Both the position numbers and the translations under genes were made by a program. From Siderastrea radians (taxonomy: Eukaryota; Cnidaria; Anthozoa; Scleractinia; Rhizangiidae): 64,000 nt of DNA. Position 1 is the first letter of the stretch; each line of letters starts with the position of its first letter. The notes below the pieces were generated by a model, which saw only the letters and a program-made list of their open reading frames with translations, was not told the DNA's origin and did not search any database. Of the stretch, positions 15,631 to 23,865 are shown one piece after another. The stretch spans positions 7,013,959 to 7,077,958 of the forward strand of contig OZ024887.1 of the NCBI GenBank assembly GCA_964017195.1, written 5' to 3'.

Positions 15631-15842
15631 CCCTGGCCACATGGATTACCCTGTTACAAGAGGCCAATCGGGCCACCGACAAGTGGAAAGACGACTGTTA
15701 TTATTGGAAGCATAAATATCACCTGTTGTATCGAGAGTACCAACATATGTTGAGGTCCCGCCTTTGTGAGAGCTGCCGTGAGATAGAAGACGGGGAACTT
15801 TGCCCCGACTGTAATCAACCCCTATGGACGAGGTCTACATGA
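15603..15842 (+). CDS. Small zinc-ribbon-like protein
   Basis: 79 residues from the first ATG (15603; a second at 15609). It overlaps the previous ORF by 28 bases and the next by 19. The Tyr/Trp-rich helical part is followed by CESC and CPDC spaced 9 residues apart, a likely zinc-binding ribbon. TATAAAAAGG at 15490 could be its promoter. Function unknown. Confidence 0.6.
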   Translation: MSMCSTDPLTLATWITLLQEANRATDKWKDDCYYWKHKYHLLYREYQHMLRSRLCESCREIEDGELCPDCNQPLWTRST

Positions 15843-16468
15843 TTCCCCAGAAGGACTTGAAGCAACTCATTCAATATTACAAAGGAGAACTCACCGAAAA
15901 TGCCTTGTTGAACAAAGCCGCGACGCTGGCCGCTAAAAAACATGTCTTGTTAGCCAATCCCGAATTACCCCCCGCTGTGGTCAATGCTCAAACCAAACCG
16001 TTGAGTCAAGAATTAATCAAGTTAACCAAACGCATTCGTCAATTTCCCGGAGGCGTGGGGGTCGGCGCACCGGGGGCCCCGCCAGGCGAAGAAGAAGAAG
16101 AAGCCGGGGATTTGGTGACGGGGCCCGTGGAACAATGGTTGAAGCGCATGATAAAAGGAGGTCCGTCGGCTCCCAAACCCACCATTACCCCTGCTACCAG
16201 GGAAGGCGCGAGAGAACAGAGACCTTCTACCAGTCGAGGGGATATCCGGACTCGTTTACAAGCCGTGCGAGAACGACGCAAGGCCTGGGAAAAGCATTTA
16301 ACCGAAAGTGGTGCTGCTAAAGGCAAAGGCAAAGGCAAAGGCAAAGGCAAAGGCAAAGGCAAAGGAGTCTCCCGTGAAGTGCAAGCATTGAAACCCTTAC
16401 CCGGTTGGGAAGATTGGGCCAAAGGCAAACCACCCCGACGGAGACGTTTGCAGTACGACAGTGAGTAA
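15824..16468 (+). CDS. Structural-like protein with Gly-Lys repeat
   Basis: A 214-residue protein. The N-terminal part (MDEVYMIPQKDLKQLIQYYK) and following helix resemble a recurrent Polinton protein. The middle has GGVGVGAPGAPPG and an acidic Glu run; the C-terminal third contains about eight GK dipeptide repeats (AAAGGC hexamers, 16317-16364) that probably bind nucleic acid or arose by slippage. Located in the structural block; exact role unknown. Confidence 0.7.
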   Translation: MDEVYMIPQKDLKQLIQYYKGELTENALLNKAATLAAKKHVLLANPELPPAVVNAQTKPLSQELIKLTKRIRQFPGGVGVGAPGAPPGEEEEEAGDLVTGPVEQWLKRMIKGGPSAPKPTITPATREGAREQRPSTSRGDIRTRLQAVRERRKAWEKHLTESGAAKGKGKGKGKGKGKGKGVSREVQALKPLPGWEDWAKGKPPRRRRLQYDSE

Positions 16469-16471
16469 ACG

Positions 16472-16831
16472 ATGCCCACCCACAGGAGGAGAAGGGGTAT
16501 CAAAAGGAAACGCCGTCAACGAGGAGGGGCAGTTGATGTCCAAAAATGGATTGCTAAAACCGGCAAAGAATTTCATTGGCCTGGGTATCAGTACATGGGC
16601 CCTGGGACGCATTTAGCCAAACGTCTAAAACGTGGGGATCCAGGGATCAATCGCTTGGACCAGATTGCGAAACAACACGACATTGATTACAGCCGTGCCA
16701 AGAATTTGCAAGATAAATGGAAAGCCGATACGAAGATGATCCAAGCCATTGATCGATTACCCGGCAAGAAAACCAAGACGGAACGGGTGGTCAAGAAAAT
16801 CATGCAAGCCAAGAAACGTTTAAAATTGTAA
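16472..16831 (+). CDS. Phospholipase A2-like protein (parvovirus VP1u-like domain)
   Basis: A 119-residue protein. An Arg-rich head with RQRGG (predicted protease site) is followed by YMGPGTHL, matching the Ca2+-binding loop, and KQHDIDYSRA, matching the His-Asp catalytic helix of the PLA2-like family found in parvovirus VP1 and some adintoviruses. In those viruses it breaches endosomal membranes during entry. The Lys-rich tail is basic. Few disulfide cysteines are present, as in viral rather than secreted PLA2. Function by family; activity unproven. Confidence 0.8.
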   Translation: MPTHRRRRGIKRKRRQRGGAVDVQKWIAKTGKEFHWPGYQYMGPGTHLAKRLKRGDPGINRLDQIAKQHDIDYSRAKNLQDKWKADTKMIQAIDRLPGKKTKTERVVKKIMQAKKRLKL

Positions 16832-17078
16832 AAAAAAAACTTTAATGACACCCCCAGTTACATGTTGTGTAAATAAAAAATGAAAATGTCTGATTGGTTC
16901 GTTGTACTGTAGACAAAAGGATCCAGTTGATAAAAACAAATGAAAATGTCAATCACTGTCTCTTTGATCGTTCTACCACAATGTCACGATTGAATGTTCT
17001 GCCAAATACGGAAACGATTGAATGTTCTGCCAAATTACGGAAACGATTGCATGTTCTACCAAATGACGGAGACGAGGG
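16832..17078. repeat. Intergenic A/T-rich stretch with a 29-bp tandem repeat
   Basis: Contains AATAAA (about 16872) for the PLA2 gene, two copies of ATGAAAATGTC, an inverted CCAAT box, and three imperfect tandem copies (about 16985-17070) of a unit containing CGATTGAATGTTCTGCCAAAT. The repeats lie in the 3' region of the leftward gene at 17079. Confidence 0.6.
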
Positions 17079-18047
17079 TTAAGACACTAAATCATACATC
17101 AAATCGACACCCTCGTCGGATGACGTCATGTCCCCCAACCAATCATCAACGAAAGCCTCCACATTAAAATCCTGCACATCGTCCATCACCTGCTCCCACT
17201 CGTCGGGTGACAATAAATCCTGCAAAAATGAAAGATCGTTACAGTCAGAGGGTTCGCTGCCTTGCATAGTTCCCGAATCAAGGCGCGTAGGACACTCCTC
17301 CTCCTCAAGGCGCGTAGGACACTCCTCCTCAAGGAGTTGAAGAAAGGATTCCGGGGGCGGGGTATCCACAGAGTCCAGCGAGTCACAAAAGGCTTGGACA
17401 TAGTCCGTCACAGGCATGGATGTCCGACAATCCGTCAGGGGGATGGTTAACGTCATCAACTTCTCCATTCTCTTTTTCTCCCGAAAACGGGTTTGACGAA
17501 TCCTGTTTTGCTCCCTCACCAGCTCGGGATGGGCCTCCCGATGACGGGCATAACGCTGCCTCTGTTGCTCCCTCAACTCCCGATGGGCCTCCCGATATTG
17601 TCGCTGACGCTCCATGATCCGTTCTTGATTGGCTTTAAAGTACCGCCTGTCTTTCTCCCTTATGCGCTCTCGATGTTGTTCTCTGTAACGCCTGTCGGCC
17701 TCCAATATGCGCTCTCGGTGCTTTGCCCGGTAACGCTTTTGGTACTCCGGTCGCCGGGGTCGATGCGTTGCCTGGTGACGCCTGTCGGCCGCCGCCCGCC
17801 GGGCTCTTGGGCCCGGTCGGGGGGGTGGCCGTTCGTCATCACTTTCGTGGTACGTGACGGGGGCTCTGCGGGGGCGCAACTCTCTTTCGGTTGACGTCGG
17901 GAGCAGGGGTCGACGCGGTGGCTGGTAGCACCTGTCAGTTTCCCCCCGACGCTGGGCTCTTTGGAGAGCTGTCTGTTTGGGCTCGGCAGCGCTTTGTTGG
18001 CACTTGTAGGGGGCTCTGCGGGGACGCAATTCTCTTGCGGCACACAT
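17079..18047 (-). CDS. Basic-repeat/acidic-tail regulator-like protein
   Basis: A 322-residue frame. The middle (residues about 95-195) consists of a 15-residue repeat of the type RYREQHRERIREKDR, strongly basic and helical. The C-terminal third is acidic and hydrophobic (LSFLQDLLSPDEWEQVMDD), like a transcription activation region, and contains a short duplication EEECPTRL. The N-terminal part has two ELRPRRAP copies, which supports this frame as coding. The layout suggests a DNA-binding regulator, but no known domain is certain. Its true N-terminus may be the overlapping ORF at 17935-18372, joined by a frameshift. Confidence 0.65.
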   Translation of the reverse strand: MCAARELRPRRAPYKCQQSAAEPKQTALQRAQRRGETDRCYQPPRRPLLPTSTERELRPRRAPVTYHESDDERPPPRPGPRARRAAADRRHQATHRPRRPEYQKRYRAKHRERILEADRRYREQHRERIREKDRRYFKANQERIMERQRQYREAHRELREQQRQRYARHREAHPELVREQNRIRQTRFREKKRMEKLMTLTIPLTDCRTSMPVTDYVQAFCDSLDSVDTPPPESFLQLLEEECPTRLEEEECPTRLDSGTMQGSEPSDCNDLSFLQDLLSPDEWEQVMDDVQDFNVEAFVDDWLGDMTSSDEGVDLMYDLVS

Positions 18048-18372
18048 CGGGAGAGGGTGGCGGTACTGGTGGAGGGGTATCTGGCCGTTTGAATTGATAC
18101 CTCCAATACGAACAACAATAATCGAGCCCCTCGATAAACCAGTCGCAGGTGTGTTGAGGGTAGCAGAGGGGGTGGAAGCGGGTGGCTTGTGCTGCCCGGG
18201 TTGCCTGAGCTGCCTGTTTGAGCTGCTCCCTCTCTTTCAGCTGTTCACCAAATTCAGTCACGCCTTGGTCCAGCACCCACTCCGCCTTGACTTTCTCTAA
18301 AATCGCTTCGACTTCTAAATCCAACTCAAACTCTTCGAATGTTTCCAACAGCTTGTCTTGAGCAACCTCCAT
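17935..18372 (-). CDS. N-terminal partner ORF of the regulator-like gene
   Basis: A 145-residue ORF starting 31 bp after a leftward TATA box (TATAAAAG, complement of 18403-18410). It is acidic and helical at the start, then contains a Cys/Trp/Tyr-rich block. It overlaps the next ORF by 113 bases in another frame. The ordered promoter-start relation supports translation from 18372; continuation into the downstream frame would need a frameshift or reinitiation, or the gene is broken. Confidence 0.6.
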   Translation of the reverse strand: MEVAQDKLLETFEEFELDLEVEAILEKVKAEWVLDQGVTEFGEQLKEREQLKQAAQATRAAQATRFHPLCYPQHTCDWFIEGLDYCCSYWRYQFKRPDTPPPVPPPSPDVCRKRIASPQSPLQVPTKRCRAQTDSSPKSPASGGN

Positions 18373-18612
18373 TTTGAGATGACTCAGCCGGAGGTTCGAT
18401 TTCTTTTATAGGGACTTATTCGTTCCCGTGATGCCCCATGGACCCTAACTAGAGAGGGGGGAGGGGGGTCCCCCCACCTCGTCCCACCCCTCCCTAGGGC
18501 GCCCCCTCTCTCAGGGGGGCGCCCTGTTTAGTGATTGGATCCTTCCCCTCCCACGGGACATTTTGGTTCTCTATAAAAACAGAGCCCCGATCTCCAGCGA
18601 GTTCATCTGATC
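18373..18612. promoter_or_regulatory. Divergent promoter of the regulator-like gene and PolB
   Basis: Leftward TATAAAAG (18410-18403) and rightward TATAAAAA (18572-18579) flank a C/G-rich stretch with repeated GGGGGG/CCCCCC blocks (18455-18520) able to pair with each other. An inverted CCAAT box (GATTGG) is at about 18533. Confidence 0.65.
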
Positions 18613-20400
18613 ATGGCCTCGCCGCCAGAACAGGAGGCCCTCCATTTACTCGGACTACAGCTGTCTAGTGATGATGAAGCAGACTATCAGGACATGTTGG
18701 ACCATTTGGAACGACAACATGCCTTTCAAACACGGCTCCTTCAACAAAGTGGAGCAGGAGATTTGGATACCTCGATCGGAACGCCACAACGTGGAGCAGG
18801 AGGGTTGGATACCTCGATCGGGACCTTTGACTTTGAGCTCCAACCCTTTGTCGATCGGACGAGTCGTCGAATGGGGGTGCGTGAACGTCATTTCAATACC
18901 CGGTTACGTCAAAGGGGGAACTTGATTCCAGATCAAAACATCACGGAAGCTCTCCAAGACGGTTTACGTCGAGCGGTGAATCAAGTGTTGACCACCACGC
19001 CTGACCTCGACGATCAAGATCGCCTTTACTTTACCATCGGATCCAATCGGCTCCATAACAATTTTCAGGGGTGGGGATTACGCGCGGGGGAATGGCGTGA
19101 AGGCGGAGACCGTGTGGCAGCCCTCTTCGATCGCTTGGCGCAAGCCCTCAACAGCAACGAACAATTTGAAATGGACGATTCGTTTCAAGTCTCCATTACG
19201 CAAGTTCATCATGCACCTCAAGGCAGCGGCAGACCGCGTCGTGGCAAACCTGGCCATCCTACCATGGACATGTTAACCAGGAACTCCAAATCGATCATCA
19301 GAATTAACAATAGAGATGAACTCTGTTGTGCCAGAGCCCTTGTGGTCGCCAAAGCTCGCGTGGACCAGCACCCGAAACAGAGAGCCATTCGGAAGGGAGA
19401 GGGCCCGCTGCAAAGAACCCTCGCTTGGGACCTGCAACGGGAAGCCAATGTGCCCCTCGGCCCATGCAGTTACGGTGCCTTGACAGCCTTCAGTCAAGCC
19501 CCGTCCCTGGCTGGTTACCAGATCCTGTTGGTGGATGCCGCCCGGTCTTTTCACATCACGACCTTTGGAGCCCTTCAAGACAAACAATTGATCCTCTTGC
19601 ATCACCAAGGCCATTACGATGTCATCACCAAGTTGCCTGGATTTTTCGGGTCTAGCTACGTCTGTGCCCATTGTTGGAAACCCTACAACACCGAGGGACA
19701 TCATCGATGCCACAAGAAAAAGCAATGCGGGGCCTGTCGTCAAAAAGAGTGTCCTGATTTCCAGGCAGCCTATCCCCGGGGCCAGAAAGCCACCCGACGG
19801 TGCCAACAATGTCATCGGGACTTTTTTGGAGACACCTGTTTCCAAATGCATCTCGTCAAGGATTCGACCGGCAAACCCGCCAGCAACCCCCAGTCCACCA
19901 TCTGTTCTCAACGTCGTCGCTGTCCAGCCTGTCGTAAACAGAACGTCGGATTAGACCAGATTGAAAAGCATCGATGCCACTATATTGATTGTCCCTCCTG
20001 CCACGAGTACGTGGACGGGGAAACGCATCGTTGTTTTATTCAAACAGCCCCCAAACCTCAAGCCCAGAAAAAAAGAAAGAGGAAACGAGGAACCACAGAA
20101 ACCGCCCCGGACGACGACCTGCCCCCTTTGCATGTGTTTTTTGATATTGAAGCCATGCAACCCCAGGAAAAACACATCGCCAATCTCGTCGTGGCCGAAA
20201 CCGAAGACGACGATCAACCCGTGTGTTTCCCCGGCCACCATTGCGTCCGAGATTTCCTAGAATGGTTGGATACCTTGACCCTCAACGATACCCGCCAAGT
20301 CAATGTCCTGGCTCATAACTTCCAAGGATATGATGGCTACTGTCATTCATCAATACTATGGCGACAACCGAATCGTCGAACAGCTCCGGAACGGGTGTAA
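18613..20400 (+). CDS. POLB: Protein-primed DNA polymerase B, N-terminal part
   Basis: A 595-residue frame 34 bp after the TATA box. It contains a duplicated GAG[DG]LDTSIGT segment near residue 47, the N-terminal region usual in Polinton PolB, a Cys/His-rich zinc-binding stretch (about residues 349-475), exonuclease motif I at Asp511-Glu513 (FFDIEAM) and motif II near residue 566 (LAHNFQGYDGY). Immediately after motif II (about 20340) similarity shifts to another frame, so the protein is interrupted. Replicates the linear genome from a protein primer by family. Confidence 0.9.
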   Translation: MASPPEQEALHLLGLQLSSDDEADYQDMLDHLERQHAFQTRLLQQSGAGDLDTSIGTPQRGAGGLDTSIGTFDFELQPFVDRTSRRMGVRERHFNTRLRQRGNLIPDQNITEALQDGLRRAVNQVLTTTPDLDDQDRLYFTIGSNRLHNNFQGWGLRAGEWREGGDRVAALFDRLAQALNSNEQFEMDDSFQVSITQVHHAPQGSGRPRRGKPGHPTMDMLTRNSKSIIRINNRDELCCARALVVAKARVDQHPKQRAIRKGEGPLQRTLAWDLQREANVPLGPCSYGALTAFSQAPSLAGYQILLVDAARSFHITTFGALQDKQLILLHHQGHYDVITKLPGFFGSSYVCAHCWKPYNTEGHHRCHKKKQCGACRQKECPDFQAAYPRGQKATRRCQQCHRDFFGDTCFQMHLVKDSTGKPASNPQSTICSQRRRCPACRKQNVGLDQIEKHRCHYIDCPSCHEYVDGETHRCFIQTAPKPQAQKKRKRKRGTTETAPDDDLPPLHVFFDIEAMQPQEKHIANLVVAETEDDDQPVCFPGHHCVRDFLEWLDTLTLNDTRQVNVLAHNFQGYDGYCHSSILWRQPNRRTAPERV

Positions 20401-22633
20401 ACTCTTGGAAGTCAAACACGATCGGATACATTTCATCGATTCATTGAGTTTTTTCCAGATGCCACTCTCCGCCTTTCCCAAAACCTTTGGCTTGACCGAA
20501 CTCTGCAAAGGGTACTTCCCACACAAGTTCAATCACCCCGACCACCAAACGTACGTGGGACCCGTCCCGGCCCTCGATTACTACATGCCTGAAACCCTGT
20601 CTCCCGAAGGCAGGCAAGCGTTGGAAACGTGGCATCAACAGCAACGCGACAAAGTATTTGACTTTCAACACGAATTGTTTGCTTACTGCCAATCGGATGT
20701 ACGCCTCTTGAAACAAGGTTGTCTGACATTCAAACGCTTGTTTGAAACCCTGACGGGCTTCAACCCGTTTGAGCATATCACCATTGCTTCTGCCTGCAAC
20801 CGGGATTTACGCATGAACCGGATGATCCCCAACAGCATCGCCAGTGAACCCGTCCGTGGTTGGCGCAACTCCATCAACCAATCCCGAGTAGCCATCGAAT
20901 GGCTCACCTGGTGTGCACAAGAAAATAACATTCAGCATGTCGGCAATGCCGGCGAGGTTCGCATCCCGACCATTGGCTTCATCGACGGATACTGCCACGA
21001 CACCCGGACCGTGTACGAATTTCAAGGGTGTTTCACCCATGGATGCCCGACATGTTATCCAAACCGCCACGAACCCCATGTCCGCCACTTTGATCGGACC
21101 CTGCAAGATGTCTACGAGACCACCCAACAAAAGATCCAACGGCTCAAAGAGCTCGGGTACACGGTCGTTCAAATGTGGGAATGTGAATGGGCCCGTCTCA
21201 AAATCACCTCCTCGGATATCCGTACGTTTGTGGCCCAGCTTCAATTCACAGCACCCTTGAATCCCCGCGACGCGTTCTGTGGAGGGCGTACCAATGCCGT
21301 CAAGTTGTACCATCATGTCACCCCCAGTCAAAAGATCCATTACATCGATGTCACCTCGTTGTGCCCATGGGTCAACAAAACCTGTCTCTACCCTAAAGGG
21401 CATCCGACCTTCATCTCCACCCCGGGTCACACCGACATCGCTCAGTACTTTGGACTCATCCAATGTCAAATCCTCCCGCCACGTGAACTGTACCATCCCG
21501 TGCTGCCTTACCGTCATGACGACAAACTGCTCTTTCCCCTCTGTGCCCGTTGTGTGGAAGAAGAAATGGCCAAACCCCTTCTAGACAGAACTGCCAAATG
21601 CCATCACACCGACGACCAACGCGCCCTGACCGGGACATGGTGCAGCCCGGAATTGTCCAAAGCCGTCGAGCTCGGGTACCAAGTCCAATACATTTACGAG
21701 GTCTGGCATTTTGACGAAACCTGCCAGGGGCTCTTCGAAGATTACGTCAACACCTGGTTGAAAATCAAACAAGAAGCGAGTGGGTGGCCTAAGGAGAACA
21801 TGACTGAACAAGACAAACAAACTTATATAGACAACTATTTCGAACAGGAAGGCATCCGGTTGGAGTACGACAAAATAGAGAAGAACCCGGGGCTCCGCAC
21901 CCTGGCCAAAATGATGCTCAATTCCATGTGGGGCAAGTTTGGTCAACGCCTCAACAAAACCCAAGTCAAAGAATTTAATGACCCTCAAGCCTTCCATCGT
22001 TTCTTGGATACCGATAGCTTGGACGTTCGTCACGTCTCTGTCATCAATGACGACATGGTGGAGGCCCATTACCAGTACCAGGACGAAGACATCCCCGTGT
22101 CACCCAACCTGAACATCTTCGTGGCCTGTTTCACCACCTGTTGGGCTCGACTTCGACTCTATGCCGCCTTAGAGAAGCTGGGGGAAAGAGTGTTATACTA
22201 CGACACGGACTCCATCATCTTCCTGCAAGACGAGGATCAAGTCAACCCGGTCTTGGGCGATTACCTTGGCGACTTCACGAGCGAATTGGACTCGGACGAC
22301 TACATTACAGAATTCGTCTCGGCGGGTCCCAAGAACTATGGCTACCAAACTAAACTGGGTCACGTCGAGTGCAAAGTGCGGGGTTTCCGCCTCAACAGCG
22401 AAGGCAAGAGCCAGTTGAACTATAACGTCATGCGACAGAACGTCCTCGACGAAATCCAAAAGCCTCAAAAGGAACCACGTCAAACCCAAGTCGTCAAAAC
22501 CCACCAGATCGTGCGGGATGCAAAAACCTATGAACTGTACACCTTTCCGGATTACAAACGGTACCAGTTGGTGTATGACAAGAGAGTCGTCGATCCGCAA
22601 ACCTTCCTTACTTATCCCTATGGTTACCAGTGA
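20303..22633 (+). CDS. POLB: Protein-primed DNA polymerase B, C-terminal part
   Basis: Continues the polymerase from about 20342 in the +1-shifted frame; its first in-frame ATG (20303) lies in the overlap. It has exonuclease motif III (AYCQSDV, about 20682), polymerase motif A (DVTSLCP, about 21347), motif B (KMMLNSMWGKFG, about 21905) and motif C (YYDTDS, about 22196), all with catalytic Asp residues present. A single break separates it from the N-terminal part, so this copy cannot make the whole enzyme unless the break is an assembly error or is bypassed. The frame ends at 22633, near the right-hand repeats. Confidence 0.92.
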   Translation: MSWLITSKDMMATVIHQYYGDNRIVEQLRNGCKLLEVKHDRIHFIDSLSFFQMPLSAFPKTFGLTELCKGYFPHKFNHPDHQTYVGPVPALDYYMPETLSPEGRQALETWHQQQRDKVFDFQHELFAYCQSDVRLLKQGCLTFKRLFETLTGFNPFEHITIASACNRDLRMNRMIPNSIASEPVRGWRNSINQSRVAIEWLTWCAQENNIQHVGNAGEVRIPTIGFIDGYCHDTRTVYEFQGCFTHGCPTCYPNRHEPHVRHFDRTLQDVYETTQQKIQRLKELGYTVVQMWECEWARLKITSSDIRTFVAQLQFTAPLNPRDAFCGGRTNAVKLYHHVTPSQKIHYIDVTSLCPWVNKTCLYPKGHPTFISTPGHTDIAQYFGLIQCQILPPRELYHPVLPYRHDDKLLFPLCARCVEEEMAKPLLDRTAKCHHTDDQRALTGTWCSPELSKAVELGYQVQYIYEVWHFDETCQGLFEDYVNTWLKIKQEASGWPKENMTEQDKQTYIDNYFEQEGIRLEYDKIEKNPGLRTLAKMMLNSMWGKFGQRLNKTQVKEFNDPQAFHRFLDTDSLDVRHVSVINDDMVEAHYQYQDEDIPVSPNLNIFVACFTTCWARLRLYAALEKLGERVLYYDTDSIIFLQDEDQVNPVLGDYLGDFTSELDSDDYITEFVSAGPKNYGYQTKLGHVECKVRGFRLNSEGKSQLNYNVMRQNVLDEIQKPQKEPRQTQVVKTHQIVRDAKTYELYTFPDYKRYQLVYDKRVVDPQTFLTYPYGYQ

Positions 22634-23015
22634 CAGACGGCTTCATCGCGTGACTCCTTTCCTAGGAGTATACCAAGTCGTACTGATCTGGCTTCCACCA
22701 CATTTGCAATAGTCCACCAGTTCTTGTTTGAAGTTAAAGACCTTCTGGGAGAACTCCTCATCATGGAATAAGACAGGGACGTTTGGGCATTTCGTTTTGC
22801 ACACACGTTGCACACTCGGAAAAAGGAACACTCATCAAAATGGAACACTCATATTATCAAAAAAAAAAAAAATAGAACTCATTAAATAGATCAAATGGGC
22901 ATCTCTTGTTCCACACAGGCGGCACACTCGGGTACCAAGTCCACGGTATCATAGTACAAGACACGCGTCCTTAAAGGTTTGCATCTTCTTGGCTGTCTGC
23001 TAAACAAGCTGAAAA
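22634..23015 (-). pseudogene. Antisense mosaic of PolB-like fragments
   Basis: On the minus strand two blocks (about 22640-22825 and 22895-23010) read short peptides that resemble separate parts of PolB. The first has KVFNFKQELVDYC, like the exonuclease III region KVFDFQHELFAYC, plus ECATCVQNEMP. The second has RVLYYDT, like motif C, joined to VPECAACVEQEMP, like LCARCVEEEM. The order is scrambled relative to PolB and frames are broken. DNA identity to the PolB gene here is only partial, so they come from a different relative. Confidence 0.55.
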
Positions 23016-23400
23016 GGAACCTCATATTATCAAAAGGAACACTCATCAAAATGGAACACTCATATTATCAAAAAATAGAACTCATTAAATAGATCAAAAA
23101 GGAACACTCATCAAAATGGAACACTCATATTATCAAAAGGAACACTCATCAAAATGGAACACTCATCAAAATGGAATACTCATATTATCAAAAGGAACCT
23201 CATCAAAATGGAACACTCATATTATCAAAAAATAGAACTCATTAAATAGATCAAAAAGGAACACTCATCAAAATGGAACACTCATATTATCAAAAGGAAC
23301 ACTCATCAAAATGGAACACTCATCAAAATGGAATACTCATATTATCAAAAGGAACCTCATCAAAATGGAACACTCATATTATCAAAAGGAATACTGGCGA
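22820..23400. repeat. Subterminal tandem repeat array (GGAACACTCATCAAAAT type)
   Basis: Many copies of GGAACACTCATCAAAAT alternate with GGAACACTCATATTATCAAAA and a longer module AATAGAACTCATTAAATAGATC. A higher-order period of 157 bp is repeated at 23074 and 23231. The array is interrupted between about 22895 and 23010 by a PolB-like antisense fragment. It lies inside the right TIR; it may serve as a regulatory or end-recognition region or simply be a satellite. Confidence 0.85.
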
Positions 23401-23577
23401 TGTGAAATGGGCCTTGCAATCATCTTTCTACCTTGCAATACCTTGCAATCGTCTTTCTAGTTCCCTTCTGAGGTTTGTACCCTACGTCTTGTTTTCTGGT
23501 CAAATGGATGATCCTTCAATGGTTTCCATTAAAATAAATATATTTTTAACAACATCAACTTGCCTCTTTTCTTTGAC

Positions 23578-23859
23578 TCAAGGATCACCCCCGTTGCCCC
23601 AGTTGGACTTTGGACTTTTCTCCGCGGTTTGACTTCCCCTTGAGCCCACGATCCATTTTTCATACTAGTCAGCGGTTTCCCATCCCAAATCACGTGACTT
23701 CCGGTTGCCTGAGCCCACGATTCTTTTTACCCCTGGTCAGCGGTTTTGAGCCCGCTATCCTCTTAGCAACCAACGGTCAGCGGGGGCACTTCCGGTTAGC
23801 AACCACCGAGAACCAATCAGAAGCCAGGATTAACTCCTATCTGAGCCCCCTTTACTACT
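23578..23859 (-). repeat. Right terminal inverted repeat of the Polinton
   Basis: Reverse complement of 906-1187 with no difference seen across 282 bases, ending CCCTTTACTACT. Confidence 0.96.
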
Positions 23860-23865
23860 TTTAAT
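23860..23865. repeat. Right 6-bp target site duplication TTTAAT
   Basis: Directly follows the last TIR base and equals 900-905. Confidence 0.93.

Larger units (their letters stand above)
906..23859 (+). mobile_element. Polinton/Maverick (adintovirus-like) integrated element, 22,954 bp
   Basis: A complete virus-like DNA transposon bounded by 282-bp inverted repeats (906-1187 and 23578-23859) that I read as identical. It starts AG and ends CT, and is flanked by a perfect 6-bp duplication TTTAAT (900-905 and 23860-23865); 6-bp duplications are typical of Polintons. It encodes integrase, major capsid protein, adenain-like protease, packaging ATPase and protein-primed PolB, which defines the family. 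Base composition is visibly richer in G+C than the flanks. Identical repeats imply recent insertion, although two genes (PolB and a capsid-like paralogue) are frameshifted as assembled. Confidence 0.97.

Noticed and set aside
19273..19911. 212-residue antisense ORF inside PolB
   Set aside because: It mirrors the PolB coding strand, has no motif and no promoter; a shadow frame of G+C-rich coding DNA.
20807..21517. 236-residue antisense ORF inside PolB
   Set aside because: Same reason: shadow of the polymerase gene, no independent support.
22820..23400. CRISPR array
   Set aside because: Repeats are irregular, A/T-rich and nested in a 157-bp period, spacers are not of uniform length, no cas gene is present and the DNA is eukaryotic.
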